Source: Guillardia theta CCMP2712
Lineage: Eukaryota > Cryptophyceae > Pyrenomonadales > Geminigeraceae
DNA length: 35,433 nucleotides
NCBI RefSeq assembly: GCF_000315625.1
Contig: NW_005434607.1
Location: 406,104 to 441,536, forward strand
Direction of reading: 5' to 3'
The notes under the pieces were generated by a model that searched no databases, had not been told where the DNA came from, and saw only the letters and a program-made list of their open reading frames with translations. A program made the translations under genes and the position numbers. Positions 21,125 through 29,989 of the stretch are shown one piece after another (position 1 is the first letter of the stretch; each line of letters opens with the position of its first letter).

Positions 21125-21327
21125 AGTTTTGCGTCTTCATCTTTCAAAGGTGTTTTTTTAATTTTGTATTCGTGAATATTACGAACAGCTTTATATTCTG
21201 GTGTTCCTTTCCTTGGGACACACCAAGCAGCACCAAGAGAAAGGCCTTTTTCTTGATCTCCTCCAGAATGCGCCTTATTATAAGTCTTTAAGGCATCAAT
21301 CCAAGAATTAGCTTTCTTTTTACTCAT
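21125..21327 (-). pseudogene. Second small viral gene (WC-KG family), right copy, cut by copia
   Basis: The ATG at 21327 follows the TCTA motif directly. The first about 67 codons (NSWIDAL...AWCVPRKGTPEYKAV) are intact, without the left copy's frameshift. After AAACTT the viral sequence stops and copia sequence continues in frame to 20512, producing a chimeric 271-codon ORF. The homologous 3' end is visible in the left copy (15716-15807). Function is unknown. Confidence 0.7.
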
Positions 21328-21347
21328 TTATAATAAAGAAAGATAGA
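21328..21347 (-). promoter_or_regulatory. TCTA promoter-like motif (right copy, second gene)
   Basis: TCTATCTTTCTTTATTATAA on the minus strand, abutting the ATG at 21327. It is identical to the motif at 15483-15502. Confidence 0.65.
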
Positions 21348-21364
21348 TAAAAAAAATAAAATAT

Positions 21365-21811
21365 TTATTTATCAAATTCAAGCATGAATTTCAAATTTGA
21401 CAATACTTTCTTATGTTTGTCGCTATTCACATGTGCCTTAAATTCATCCTTTGATGGTGTTTTATCAAATTGATGATCACACACGGGGCATTTATTATTA
21501 GTTTTGATATCTCCAACTTTTAATTTAATTGCTTTATCATATCTTTCTTTGTTTGTCATTTTCTTTTGTTTAGGTCCAACACTCGCTTTATCCTTGTATT
21601 GCTGATTTGCATTGATAAGTTTCTTAGGTTTGACAGGTTTTGCATATTGCTTATGTGGAATATTACCATCATATGTTTTTAGATCTTGCATGATTCCCTT
21701 GACATGGTCATATTCTTTTGATCCTTTCTTGACAACACACCAAGTGCCAGAATGACCTTTATTGAACTCTTTCAGCGCTTGAATCCATGTGTTGCCTTTT
21801 CTAGTACTCAT
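21365..21811 (-). CDS. Polinton-like virus protein with C-terminal C2H2 zinc finger, right copy
   Basis: A 148-residue intact homolog of the protein at 15013-15465, same domain order: N-terminal WC-KG block, Lys-rich middle and C2H2 finger (CPVCDHQF...HVNSDKHKK). Differences from the left copy are scattered single residues and a 2-codon indel in the Lys-rich middle. The two intact, about 10% divergent frames suggest that the copies descend from different viruses or that divergence occurred under selection. ATG directly follows the TCTA motif. On the other side of the control region a different gene set points away, so this gene is one side of a divergent pair. Confidence 0.7.
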   Translation of the reverse strand: MSTRKGNTWIQALKEFNKGHSGTWCVVKKGSKEYDHVKGIMQDLKTYDGNIPHKQYAKPVKPKKLINANQQYKDKASVGPKQKKMTNKERYDKAIKLKVGDIKTNNKCPVCDHQFDKTPSKDEFKAHVNSDKHKKVLSNLKFMLEFDK

Positions 21812-21831
21812 TTATAATAAAGAAAGATAGA
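21812..21831 (-). promoter_or_regulatory. TCTA promoter-like motif (right copy, zinc-finger gene)
   Basis: TCTATCTTTCTTTATTATAA on the minus strand, ending at the ATG at 21811. Fourth instance of the motif in the island. Confidence 0.65.
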
Positions 21832-21914
21832 TAATAAAAAAAAAAGAATATAATTTAGTATAATAATGGTAATGGTTGCCCCCTGCGACGGACAGAGGGT
21901 GTTTTTTGGGGTGT

Positions 21915-22135
21915 AAGGTATGTAGGGTTGGAGGGTTTCCTGAAACTTTTGTTATATATATAAATTTGGTGGATTCCAAAACTTAGTTTCAAACCCTACA
22001 TACCCTACATACCCTACATATGGACGTGTATATATACAGATAAATAATAAATATATGCTCTACATTAATAATAATATAATATATGTAGGGTTTTATGTAG
22101 GGTTTGTTATTAATGTAGGGTTTATGTAAGGTTTG
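21915..22135. repeat. Inverted iteron cluster, right copy (CCCTACAT type)
   Basis: On the plus strand, AAACCCTACATACCCTACAT-type repeats (about 21991-22021) face TATGTAGGGTTT-type repeats (about 22081-22135) across the AT-rich centre TATATATACAGATAAATA (22029-22046), the exact complement of the centre in the left copy. More units (GTAAGGTATGTAGGGTTGG) lie at 21915-21940. The homologous left cluster uses mainly CCCTCCAC units. Confidence 0.8.
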
Positions 22136-22454
22136 CAAAACAACGTGTTTAATATTTTACCCCCTCACCCCACATAGATTTTTTTATTACTTATATGATC
22201 CTTGAAGGATTCATAATTTTCATTAATATTATGTTTGCTCTGGCACACTCCGTGTGTGCGCTCGTTTGTTTTTGGTTATTTTGTGTGATAATCCGCACCA
22301 ATGCGCAGCTATTATTTCAATTGAATAAAATATAATAGGGATTCGGTAGGGAAAATAAAGAGGAATAAATGAATTTTTTGGGTGGTCGTAAAAATCATCG
22401 AAATTTTAAATTGATTTATAAAAGTTTGTCTAATCACGTTTACAATGTATTTAG

Positions 22455-22888
22455 TTGCTAGCATATAAGAAATCTTTATCCAAAAATGAAATGATCCAGA
22501 TCAAACAAGAAAAAGGATTCACTGACCCACAACCTGCGGCCGCTGAAACAATCAGGATTAAACAAGAACCAACCGATGAGATCCAACCACAACCTACGCT
22601 GCGCTTGGCTTCGCCAACGATAAGGCAACCAAATAAACCACCTATAAAAGATCCTAGAATTAGCGAGAGAGCAAGGCAAAAGAAATATTATGATAAGAAG
22701 AAAGCCGATATATTAGAAAGAAAAAACAGCAATACGAAGATAATAAGGACAAAATAACAGCTCGAAAGATAGTTAAACGATTGAATGATATCATTTCAAC
22801 CGGTGGCACTGCCAAGCCTACAGCCGCAAGCATGGCAACATACCAACTATACAAAGAAGGCAACACATGGAAGAGCCGGACAATCTAA
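22455..22888 (+). pseudogene. Small basic viral protein, frameshifted and probably 5'-truncated
   Basis: The open frame begins without a good ATG (first Met codon at 22488), and its start coincides with the outer limit of the inverted repeat. The product has IKQE-type motifs resembling short acidic/Lys peptides (IRIKQEPTDE), then a basic helical stretch (RARQKKYYDKKKADILERK). In an A-run near 22719-22725 the frame is lost; the next frame stays open to TAA 22886-22888 with sensible sequence (LYKEGNTWKSRTI). One missing A would explain it: a real lesion or a sequencing error. Function is unknown. It reads away from the control region, divergent to the zinc-finger gene. Confidence 0.45.
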
Positions 22889-22975
22889 TTTATATAAAAA
22901 TGATTTGATTATTTTTAATATATATAAGTAAAATAAACTTTCTCACTTATATATAAAGTTGAAACATACCCAACT

Positions 22976-23176
22976 ATGACCAAGGCACAGGCTCGCTATT
23001 ACAAGAAGAGATTTAACAACGATGAAGAATTCCACGACAAAGAATGCAAGAGAGTATGCGAATTTAGAAAAACCCGATATGCAAATGATGAGGAATATAG
23101 AAACATGATCAAACAAAAGGCCCTTGAATATTATTATAGGAAGAAGGCAGAAAGAGAGAATCAATCATCTAATTAA
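22976..23176 (+). CDS. Small basic viral protein with duplicated Tyr/Asp-Glu-Glu motif
   Basis: 66 residues, ATG start, very Lys/Arg-rich. It contains two similar units, YYKKRFNNDEEFHDK and TRYANDEEYRNMIK, typical in style of short basic proteins found in Polinton-like and nucleocytoplasmic viruses, but I cannot name the family. It lies between the preceding frameshifted basic gene and the primase/polymerase ORF, all on the plus strand with AT-rich gaps of about 100 bases. Probably nucleic-acid binding, by charge only. Confidence 0.5.
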   Translation: MTKAQARYYKKRFNNDEEFHDKECKRVCEFRKTRYANDEEYRNMIKQKALEYYYRKKAERENQSSN

Positions 23177-23280
23177 TGCAGTGATACAGTCTTTTTTTAT
23201 TTTTTTACTGTTATAATGGTAACAAAAATAAATTGCAAGGATTTTTCCGATTTTTGATAAAAAATGATATAAAGTAAAAA

Positions 23281-24741
23281 ATGAATATAAGTAATAAAAA
23301 AATCTCAACTATAATTAAAAGGATGACTTTTCGCTTGCCTTCTGCAACTTATGAAATTCAAGGTGCTATTCAAGACTATGAATATATTAGGCATGATTTA
23401 GAGTTCAAATGTGTCCCCCTCTATCCTCAAGATCCAAATGATAGGGACAACAAGGAGTTTGAATCTGACATGATCATTAAAAAAACATATGCCCTTGCTG
23501 CTGGCTGGAACGATACAAAAAAACACAACAAAGAGACATTCAAGATCTGGCACAAATTAATTGATAACAAAATAAACAACAATAAAGGCGTTCTTTATGC
23601 TGTTCTTACTGGAAAGATCAATAATATCACGGTCATTGATCTTGATATTTTAAAGGCTGAGAACAGGAATGAAGAATTTGAAAACTTGGTGCAATCTGCT
23701 GAAACCTTTCAAGTCTCAACACCAAAAGGCGAACATCACTATTTCCTATATTGTCCATATTTGAAAAATAAAATTGGCTTTCTTGGTTATATTGATATCC
23801 TCAATGATACAAAATGCGTCATTGGTGCGGGGACACTCCGTGATGATGGATTTTATAGCATTCTTGAAGAAAATGAGTTAAAACCCATCTCAAAAGCATT
23901 GTTTGATTTTATCCCAGATAATTTAAAAAATGATTTTGAAAAAGATTATTACAAGCTTATGAATAATGCGGTATTTGGTAAGACTATGGAGAATGTAAGA
24001 AACCGTGTTCAGGTCAAACTACCAACTACATTAAAGAAGGCTCAAAAATATACAAACTCACCTAATTGTACTAAGTGGGAAATTATAGACGAAAACATGC
24101 CTTTAGTTTCCTTGAAAGAAAAAAATGTAAAACTAGATAAACCTATTTATGCCGGTTTCTCTATATTAGACTTGTCAAAATATTTAATGTATGACTTCTA
24201 TTATAATATAATGAAACCTAAGTATGGTCAAAATCTTAAGCTTCTAGCAACTGATACCGATAGCTTCTTCTTTGCTGTGTATACAGAAGACCTTTATAAA
24301 GATATTTGGGATATGCGCGAACATTTTGATATGAGCGAATACAGCAAAGAGAACCCATTATATGATGAAACAAATAAAAAGGTTATTGGAAAATTTAAGG
24401 ATGAATTAGGGGATAATATTATGAGCGAATTCATAGGAGTACGACCTAAATGTTATTCTTATAAGAAACATAGCATTAAAGACGGATATAAAAATATAAA
24501 GAAATTAAAGGGTGTTCCTTCTTCAATTGTAAAAACAGATATAAAACACGAAGACTATGATAAATGCGTTAGTGAAAATAAGCCCCTTTCTTGTAAGGTA
24601 CATGGTATTCGAAGCTCAAAGCTTCAAAATTACGCAATACAACAGGTTAAAACAGCTTTGAGTAATACAGATGATAAAAGATACTGGGATTTATCTTTAG
24701 GTTATCAAAGTCTAGCATTAGGACACAGGGATATAAAATAA
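23281..24741 (+). CDS. Primase-polymerase / protein-primed DNA polymerase B fusion ORF, incomplete
   Basis: 486 codons with no interruption, ATG start. Residues about 100-212 look like an archaeo-eukaryotic primase (Prim-Pol) core: the acidic motif VIDLD (118-122), TPKGEHHY (147-154) and a VIGAGT..DDGFY block (180-192). From about 218 on the sequence is the C-terminal half of a Polinton-type protein-primed PolB: motif B (KLMNNAVFGKTMEN, 225-238), motif C (ATDTDSFF, 323-330), KGVPSSIVK, and a natural-looking end (SLALGHRDIK). The 3'-5' exonuclease, TPR-type insertions and palm motif A (DxxSLYP) are absent, so polymerase activity is unlikely. An in-frame deletion joining a primase(-helicase) gene to polB is the simplest origin; a genuine small fusion protein is the alternative. 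The intact frame is notable in an otherwise decayed island. Confidence 0.75.
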   Translation: MNISNKKISTIIKRMTFRLPSATYEIQGAIQDYEYIRHDLEFKCVPLYPQDPNDRDNKEFESDMIIKKTYALAAGWNDTKKHNKETFKIWHKLIDNKINNNKGVLYAVLTGKINNITVIDLDILKAENRNEEFENLVQSAETFQVSTPKGEHHYFLYCPYLKNKIGFLGYIDILNDTKCVIGAGTLRDDGFYSILEENELKPISKALFDFIPDNLKNDFEKDYYKLMNNAVFGKTMENVRNRVQVKLPTTLKKAQKYTNSPNCTKWEIIDENMPLVSLKEKNVKLDKPIYAGFSILDLSKYLMYDFYYNIMKPKYGQNLKLLATDTDSFFFAVYTEDLYKDIWDMREHFDMSEYSKENPLYDETNKKVIGKFKDELGDNIMSEFIGVRPKCYSYKKHSIKDGYKNIKKLKGVPSSIVKTDIKHEDYDKCVSENKPLSCKVHGIRSSKLQNYAIQQVKTALSNTDDKRYWDLSLGYQSLALGHRDIK

Positions 24742-24747
24742 ATTCTA

Positions 24748-24773
24748 ATGCGTATTTTTGGGAGGGTACGCAT
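24748..24773 (+). terminator. Hairpin downstream of the polymerase ORF
   Basis: A perfect 7-bp stem ATGCGTA/TACGCAT with a 12-base loop begins 7 bases after the TAA at 24739-24741. Such hairpins serve as transcription-end signals in several large DNA viruses and virophages; this role is inference. Confidence 0.4.
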
Positions 24774-24942
24774 AAGATACACACAGAGACAATGCGGGAA
24801 ATTTTTTCAAAGCAAACACATCATAACTTTTAATTTTTTTCTCATTTTTTCACACCATAACATTAAGCTTTTGAAAATATTTACGTTACACATCAAATAT
24901 TCTAAAAAGCTCACCATTATGATGCTAAAAACTTCACTTGGA

Positions 24943-24966
24943 GTGAAACCGCAAAATACTTAACAC
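24943..24966 (+). other. Right boundary of the viral island, with GTGAAACCGCAAAATA motif
   Basis: GTGAAACCGCAAAATACTTA and the next four bases (ACAC) repeat the motif at 14461-14484. Immediately to the right (from about 24967) sequence is GC-rich and encodes the ankyrin exon of the minus-strand ART-ankyrin gene. The composition jump and the broken ankyrin repeat mark a junction. Confidence 0.7.
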
Positions 24967-27900
24967 ACCCCCTTGTGGTCGGCCGCTGTCGCCAGCGCCT
25001 TCCCGCCTGCAGCCAGCAGCAGGTCGAAGGTGCCAAACTCTCCCCGGTCGCTGGCCCAGTGAGCGCAGGTCTTGCCGTCGCAGTCAGGGGCGAGGAGGAC
25101 CTGAGGGCCGGCGAGGTCGACGATCTTCGAGAGGATCGGGACGTCACCGCGATAGGCAGCCCAGTGGGCGCAGGTCCGGCCGTCAGCGTCCGCCGCCTCC
25201 ACAACCTCCCTGCCTCCCACCTCGATGAGCATGTCCAGCGCCTTCACTTCTCCCCATTCAGCTGCGATCAGAGCGCATGTCAAGCCCTTCCTGTCCGCTG
25301 CTATCGCCAGCTCCCTCCCGCCACTCTCCAGCAGCAGCTCGAGGGTGTCAAATTTCTCGCGCACTACAGCATGGTGAGCTGGGGTTCTGCTGAACTGATC
25401 CACATCATGAACGATCGCATCCCCTCCAACGTCCAGCAGCATTCGAAGAGCCTCCAGGTCTCCTCTGTCCGCGGCGATATGCGCGCATGTCAAACCCTCA
25501 CAGTCCGCTGCTCGAGCGGCTCCCATGCCCCCGTGGCTCAGGAGGGTTTTCAGCACGTCGAGTCTTCCAGTCCTCGCGGCCCAGTGAGCGCACGTCCTCC
25601 CCTCCCGGTCAGCCGATGAGGCAAGACAGGCTCCTCCTACCCTCAGCACGAGCTGTAACAGTTCCTCGTCCTGCAGATCGGCGGCTGCATAGAAGATGTC
25701 AGCGAGGATGCTGCTCTGAGAAGTCTCAGCGGCGAGATCCAACGCTGTCTTCCCGTCCTCTCGCTGCGCCACCACCGCGTCCCGCAAGCTCCTCCCCTCG
25801 ACGAGGAGGTGAAAGACTTCGACGTGGCCCCTGCTGCATGCGAGGTGGACGGCAGTCGCTCCTGCTGCATCCTTGAGGTCAACGTTGGCCTTGTGCAGCA
25901 GCAGGAGCTTCACGCACTTGTCGTATCCCATCAAGGAAGCAGACTGCAAGGCTGTCTTCCCGTCCTTGTCAACCGCATCCACCTCCTTCCCAGCTGCCAG
26001 CAGCCTCTCCATCCCCTGGATGTCTCCACTTGCCGCCGCCGACGCCAACGGCGATTCTCTCGTCTCCATGACGTCACCAATGGCCTCGAGCATGCGCGAG
26101 CGCTCGAAGATCTGGTCGGACAACCTCGCCTTCTCCTCTCCTGCCGTCTCGCTGCTGCCTGCCCGCGAGTTAAGGAGAGCGATAATGTGTCTCCCTACGA
26201 CGACGAGGGAGTCCTGGTTGTACCAGTCCCTCTCCCTCACGCAGTGATCGAACTTGTCAGCGCACATGGCAGCGAGGTAGACAGCAAGCTGCATGGCGCT
26301 TGCGTAGTTCTTCTCGTTGTTGAACCAAACATCATCTCTGCTCAGGTAGATCTCCACGACTCTCTCGCAGTCTGCCTGAGTCTGCAGCCGAAGGGAGTCC
26401 ACCTGCCCGACTTGGAGCGAGGAGTCTTGGCTGAGAACCTCCTGCATCTTCACCTGCAACATCCTCCTCACGTCCTCCTCAACATTCCTCATCACAGCGA
26501 CGTAGAGGTTCTTCCGTCGGGAGATCATGTCTTCGATGGTTGAGCACGACGAGTTCGTGCTGATCTTGGTCGGCACTACCCGAACGAGGAGCTGGACCAC
26601 CTTCCCTTCCTCCAACGCATACTTGACCAGCTCCACCCGCGGCTTCCCCACGACCTCAAGGTACGAGAGGGGAGGATACAAGATCTCGTCCTCTCCTGGG
26701 TACTGTGAGAGAAACCGCAGGGAAGCCCCACGATCGACTGCTCCGCAGGAGATTTCGAAGAGCGTCGGAGCTTGTCCCTTCAGGTACTGGATCGCCACCT
26801 CCTTGTTCAAGGTCACGCTCATCATGCCATACTCCACCCCCCCCGTAATGAGAAACTCGTCTTCCTGCAGAAATGCCCGAGGGAGCGCAACCCCTCCCAG
26901 CCCGCGGAAGAGGAGGCGGCTCCTTGGGAGGGGCATAAAACTTGATAGCTTGATGATGCCGCTGACGATACAGAAGAGGGTCGTGGGGTACTTGTTGCCT
27001 CTCAGCTCCTTCACTGTCTCAGCAGGGAACCCACGTAGGACCGCGTTGTACTTGAGGTACATGGGTCCTGCAAGAAAAACTCTATCACGATCTGGGAGAT
27101 TGCGGCGTAGGGAGGAGGGAAGTGGGAGGAGGGATTGGGGGGGAGGAGAAGTGAGCAAGGGGATGGGTGAGGGGGTGGGGCATGAAGGGAGAGCCAAGTA
27201 GGAGAAGTGGAGGAGGACGATGGGGAAGAGGACGAGGAGGAGTACGCGTAGGAGTAAGCATCTTACCAGTATAGAGGATGAGAGCAATTATCTCTTCCTT
27301 TCTCAGTTTTGCCCTCACCACCGCCTCCTCGCCCATCAGCTGCTCTACACTCCTCACGATCCTCTTCCCCTGGCACGCCTTGACTCGCTCCTCCTCCTCT
27401 GTGACCGCCCTCCACTCCTGAGCAGGAGAGGTCTCGAGCAGGTAGTTGGGCGTCCTGAATGTGTCCCTCGAGTCTGCCCTCTCGCAGTGCTCCTGCTGCA
27501 TCCCATCGTAGAAGTTGAGCATGGGATACCCTATCCTCTCCAGCAGCCCCTTGTGGAACTCCTCCAGTTTTCCGAATTCTGCGACGCAGAACTTGTCGTT
27601 GATCGGCTCGCTGGCGCCCTCAAGGAGGCGGGAGGCTTCCTCCTCGGCCTGCAGGAGGTTCTTCAAGCTCAAGAAGCTCTCCGCCAGCCTCGACGCCACC
27701 ACACCCTGGCACCACATCGCCACGTCCTCCAAGGATGAGCTCTGCAGGAACTGTAAGGGGTTGTCAGGGGATCCCTCGGGGATGCACTCGGCCAAGGTCC
27801 TGATGACGTCAGCTTGCGAGGACTTCGCCAGGAAGCTCTGCTTGCTCAGCACCTCCCACTCCCTACAGATTGATCCACAGAACTCCTCGAACGTAGACGA

Positions 27901-28297
27901 CGAACGTCGCCTGTCCACAAACACATCCGAGCTCAGCCCGAGCTGCATCGGGATCTCTCCGCATTCTTCGTGGAAAACTCCGAGGTCGTTGGCGATCGCG
28001 GAAGGGGAAGGAGAGGAGGAGGTCTTATCAAAGAAAGCACGCAAGCGCACAGCTTGCTCAGGGCTCAGCTTCCAAGCACTGCCCCCCTTCATCTCGTGCC
28101 TCTTGGAGGGGGCTTCTGAACTCGTCACTGAAAACTTCCCATGGCGCCCCTTGTCGAATTCGTCCACCTGGCAGTTTCATGTCAAATCACCCAAACACTC
28201 GAAATTGCTCCACCTTGCTCGCCCTGCTGTTGGGAGCTTTGGTAACATTCGCATCTTGATCTGGAATAATCGATTGGACCGATGATCCACAGCCCAT
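24960..28297 (-). CDS. ADP-ribosyltransferase-ankyrin protein, right copy, 3'-truncated by the viral island
   Basis: Exon 1 28297..28214 starts MGCGSS (Gly2/Cys3 acylation signal, so membrane attachment is likely). Introns: 28213..28168 (46 nt, donor inferred as AAG/GTGGAG; CGA/GTG slightly downstream is possible) and 27266..27068 (199 nt, phase 1). Exon 2 28167..27267; exon 3 27067..24960. Spliced product about 1030 residues: helical N-terminal region, then an R-S-E class arginine-specific-type ADP-ribosyltransferase fold with Arg383 (LLFRG), Ser-Val-Thr at 412-414 in place of the usual STS, and Glu454-Asp-Glu456 (GEDEILYPP); then about ten ankyrin repeats from residue about 640 (GKTALQSA, GRTCAHWAA). 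The last repeat stops after DHKG and the TAA lies in the viral junction, so the C terminus is lost. Target is unknown; the family modifies proteins with ADP-ribose from NAD. Confidence 0.8.
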
Positions 28298-29020
28298 CGT
28301 CTCTCCCCGCCTCCCAGCGCAGTGCCTGTCAAAGAGCAACTCTTGAATGCAGTTTCGTTGCAAACACCCAACAATGACCACAGAAACGAGCGCGAGAAGC
28401 AAAACAAACAAAGGTAGAAGGCGGTTCAAACTCTAAAAGGCGGATCAAAATCATGCCTTCTCATACCCTTCAACTTCCCTAAAGCCTGATCCAACTCAAC
28501 TCCTTCTGGTATGCAAATCATGACAACTCCCTGGCAACAACCCAGAAAGTTGCTCGCTCCGTTACAGTCATTGACCTACAACTTAAACTTTTCTTGTCCC
28601 GACCAACCACCAACATGATATCTCATCCTCTCCGTTCCTCTGCTCTCCTCGCACTTTCCCTCCCTCCTTCCCCCCTCCACTCCCTGCCTGCTCCCTCCCC
28701 TGCTTCCGCCCATTCCCCGACAAACTGCCAATCCAAAACGATGACTGTGTGTCTGCATGCGTCATGCGTTGCAACGTATGTCGGGGTAAATGGCTATTAA
28801 ATAGAGGGGTACTTTGAATGAAATTAGGAAAATATGCAATGGCAGCACCGAGCCATCTGGGAAATAACTATACACCCCTATCAAATCACCTCTACCCCTA
28901 GTAAAGCAGTAATTGGAAGGGGTGAATGACATGTACAACACATAGAGGATAGGGGGTGGGGTACAGGCGGGCGAGGGGTGGTGCATAGCCCCATAGCGCC
29001 ATAACGGGAGCCTGACGATG
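26959..29020. repeat. Segmental duplication, right copy
   Basis: Direct repeat of 1-2070. Left of 26959 the comparison is cut by the window edge. Right of about 29020 the copies diverge at once: the left copy goes to a transposase-like ORF, this one to the AGGAGC satellite and the pICln/VPS50 genes. Confidence 0.9.
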
Positions 29021-29092
29021 CTGAGCAATTTTCTACCCAACGGCGCCACTGAGCAGGTGAGAGGAAGAGGAGCAGGAGCAGAGGAAGATGGG
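28298..29092. other. Upstream region of the right ART-ankyrin gene
   Basis: Non-coding, shared with 1340-2070 up to about 29020. Frames here start with TTG, including a hydrophobic signal-peptide-like one at 28429 that has a TAG two codons upstream; I take this as 5' UTR. Confidence 0.5.
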
Positions 29093-29093
29093 A

Positions 29094-29164
<71 letters not shown>

Positions 29165-29202
29165 TAGGAGCAGGAGCAGGAGCAGGAGCAGGAGTAGGAG
29201 CA
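29093..29202. repeat. AGGAGC hexanucleotide satellite
   Basis: About 18 near-perfect copies of AGGAGC, with two AGGAGT variants. It produces Ser-Arg and poly-Leu open frames on the two strands by composition alone. Confidence 0.95.
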
Positions 29203-29238
29203 GAAAGGCGATATGTGTTGAAGGGATTGGAGAAACTA

Positions 29239-29715
29239 TCAGAGAGTATCGAAGGCAGGTGGGACGGCGGGGCCTTGGCTGGCGGGGCAGGCCGTAGATG
29301 TAGCAACATGAGGACAGGCAAAGCTCTTGCACCATCCACATTGGGGTTTGACTGAGCAGTCATCGGCAAGAAGATATTTTTTAGGCGATGACTTCTTGGA
29401 TGATTGCAGGCTGCTTACAAGAACCAAGTTCTCACGAAACTATGGGAGATGCAAGGGCTGGGCAAGGCCACAACCCCTGCTGCGGTCTCGGACACTTCCT
29501 TCTATGCCACAGGAGCGCCAGGAAGCACTCCCGGAGCTGCAAGTCTGCTTCAGAACAAGTAGCTCCCTTGCATTAGCTTGCGAACACTGATGTCTCGGTT
29601 TCTCAGGAAAGTTGCTGGTGGAGACCTTGGAAAGGCCATGAGCATTTTCAACCAATCGTTCCAAACAGACCCAGTCTCCTCGCGAAGGCAGGGACGCATT
29701 TTGTAGAGTAGACAT
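29239..29715 (-). other. Candidate intron-containing gene, unidentified
   Basis: An ATG at 29715 opens a plausible first exon (MSTLQNASLPSRGDWVCLER) up to a possible AAG/GTCTCC donor near 29625. A Cys-rich open stretch (CGWCKSFACPHVATSTAC) ends with a stop at 29239. Several in-phase splice combinations are possible, so I give no model. No family recognised. Confidence 0.25.
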
Positions 29716-29989
29716 GGTGTTGCGGGAAAATCTTTAAACTTCAGCTTTCTTTTGACTTCATTGCTCTTGTCACAACCTTATATCACAGCTGGTTCGGGAA
29801 AGTGCGAACAAACGGAATGTTCATTGTGTCCGACATGGGGATACGACACACTGATTGTTGAACGATCTGTTGTCACTCGTCCTCGTCAGGTGCATCGGCA
29901 AACTGCTCCGAGCACAGATTGTCAACATCTCCGGGCTGGGGCCTTGCAACCGAGAGTCAATCCCCGCGATGGGAAACAAGAAATGATCC

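Larger units (their letters stand above)
21124..22464 (-). repeat. Inverted repeat, right arm (second Polinton-like virus copy)
   Basis: Inverted homolog of 14166-15715. It contains the start of the second small gene, the zinc-finger gene, the iteron control region and one hairpin block. Unlike the left arm, it is still joined to further viral genes on its outer side (22488-24741), so this copy preserves the divergent order around the control region. Confidence 0.85.

Noticed and set aside
14166-22464. Inverted repeat as terminal inverted repeats of one 8.3-kb transposon
   Set aside because: The polymerase ORF and other viral genes lie outside the right arm, and the arms are control region plus genes, about 10% diverged. 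Two facing copies fit better.
28187-28429. Secreted protein with a signal peptide upstream of the ART gene
   Set aside because: The hydrophobic frame starts at TTG and has a TAG two codons upstream. The in-frame ATG at 28297 with MGCGSS is the better start.
29088-29297. SR-type (Ser-Arg repeat) protein
   Set aside because: The frame is simply the AGGAGC satellite; the opposite strand gives poly-Leu equally well.
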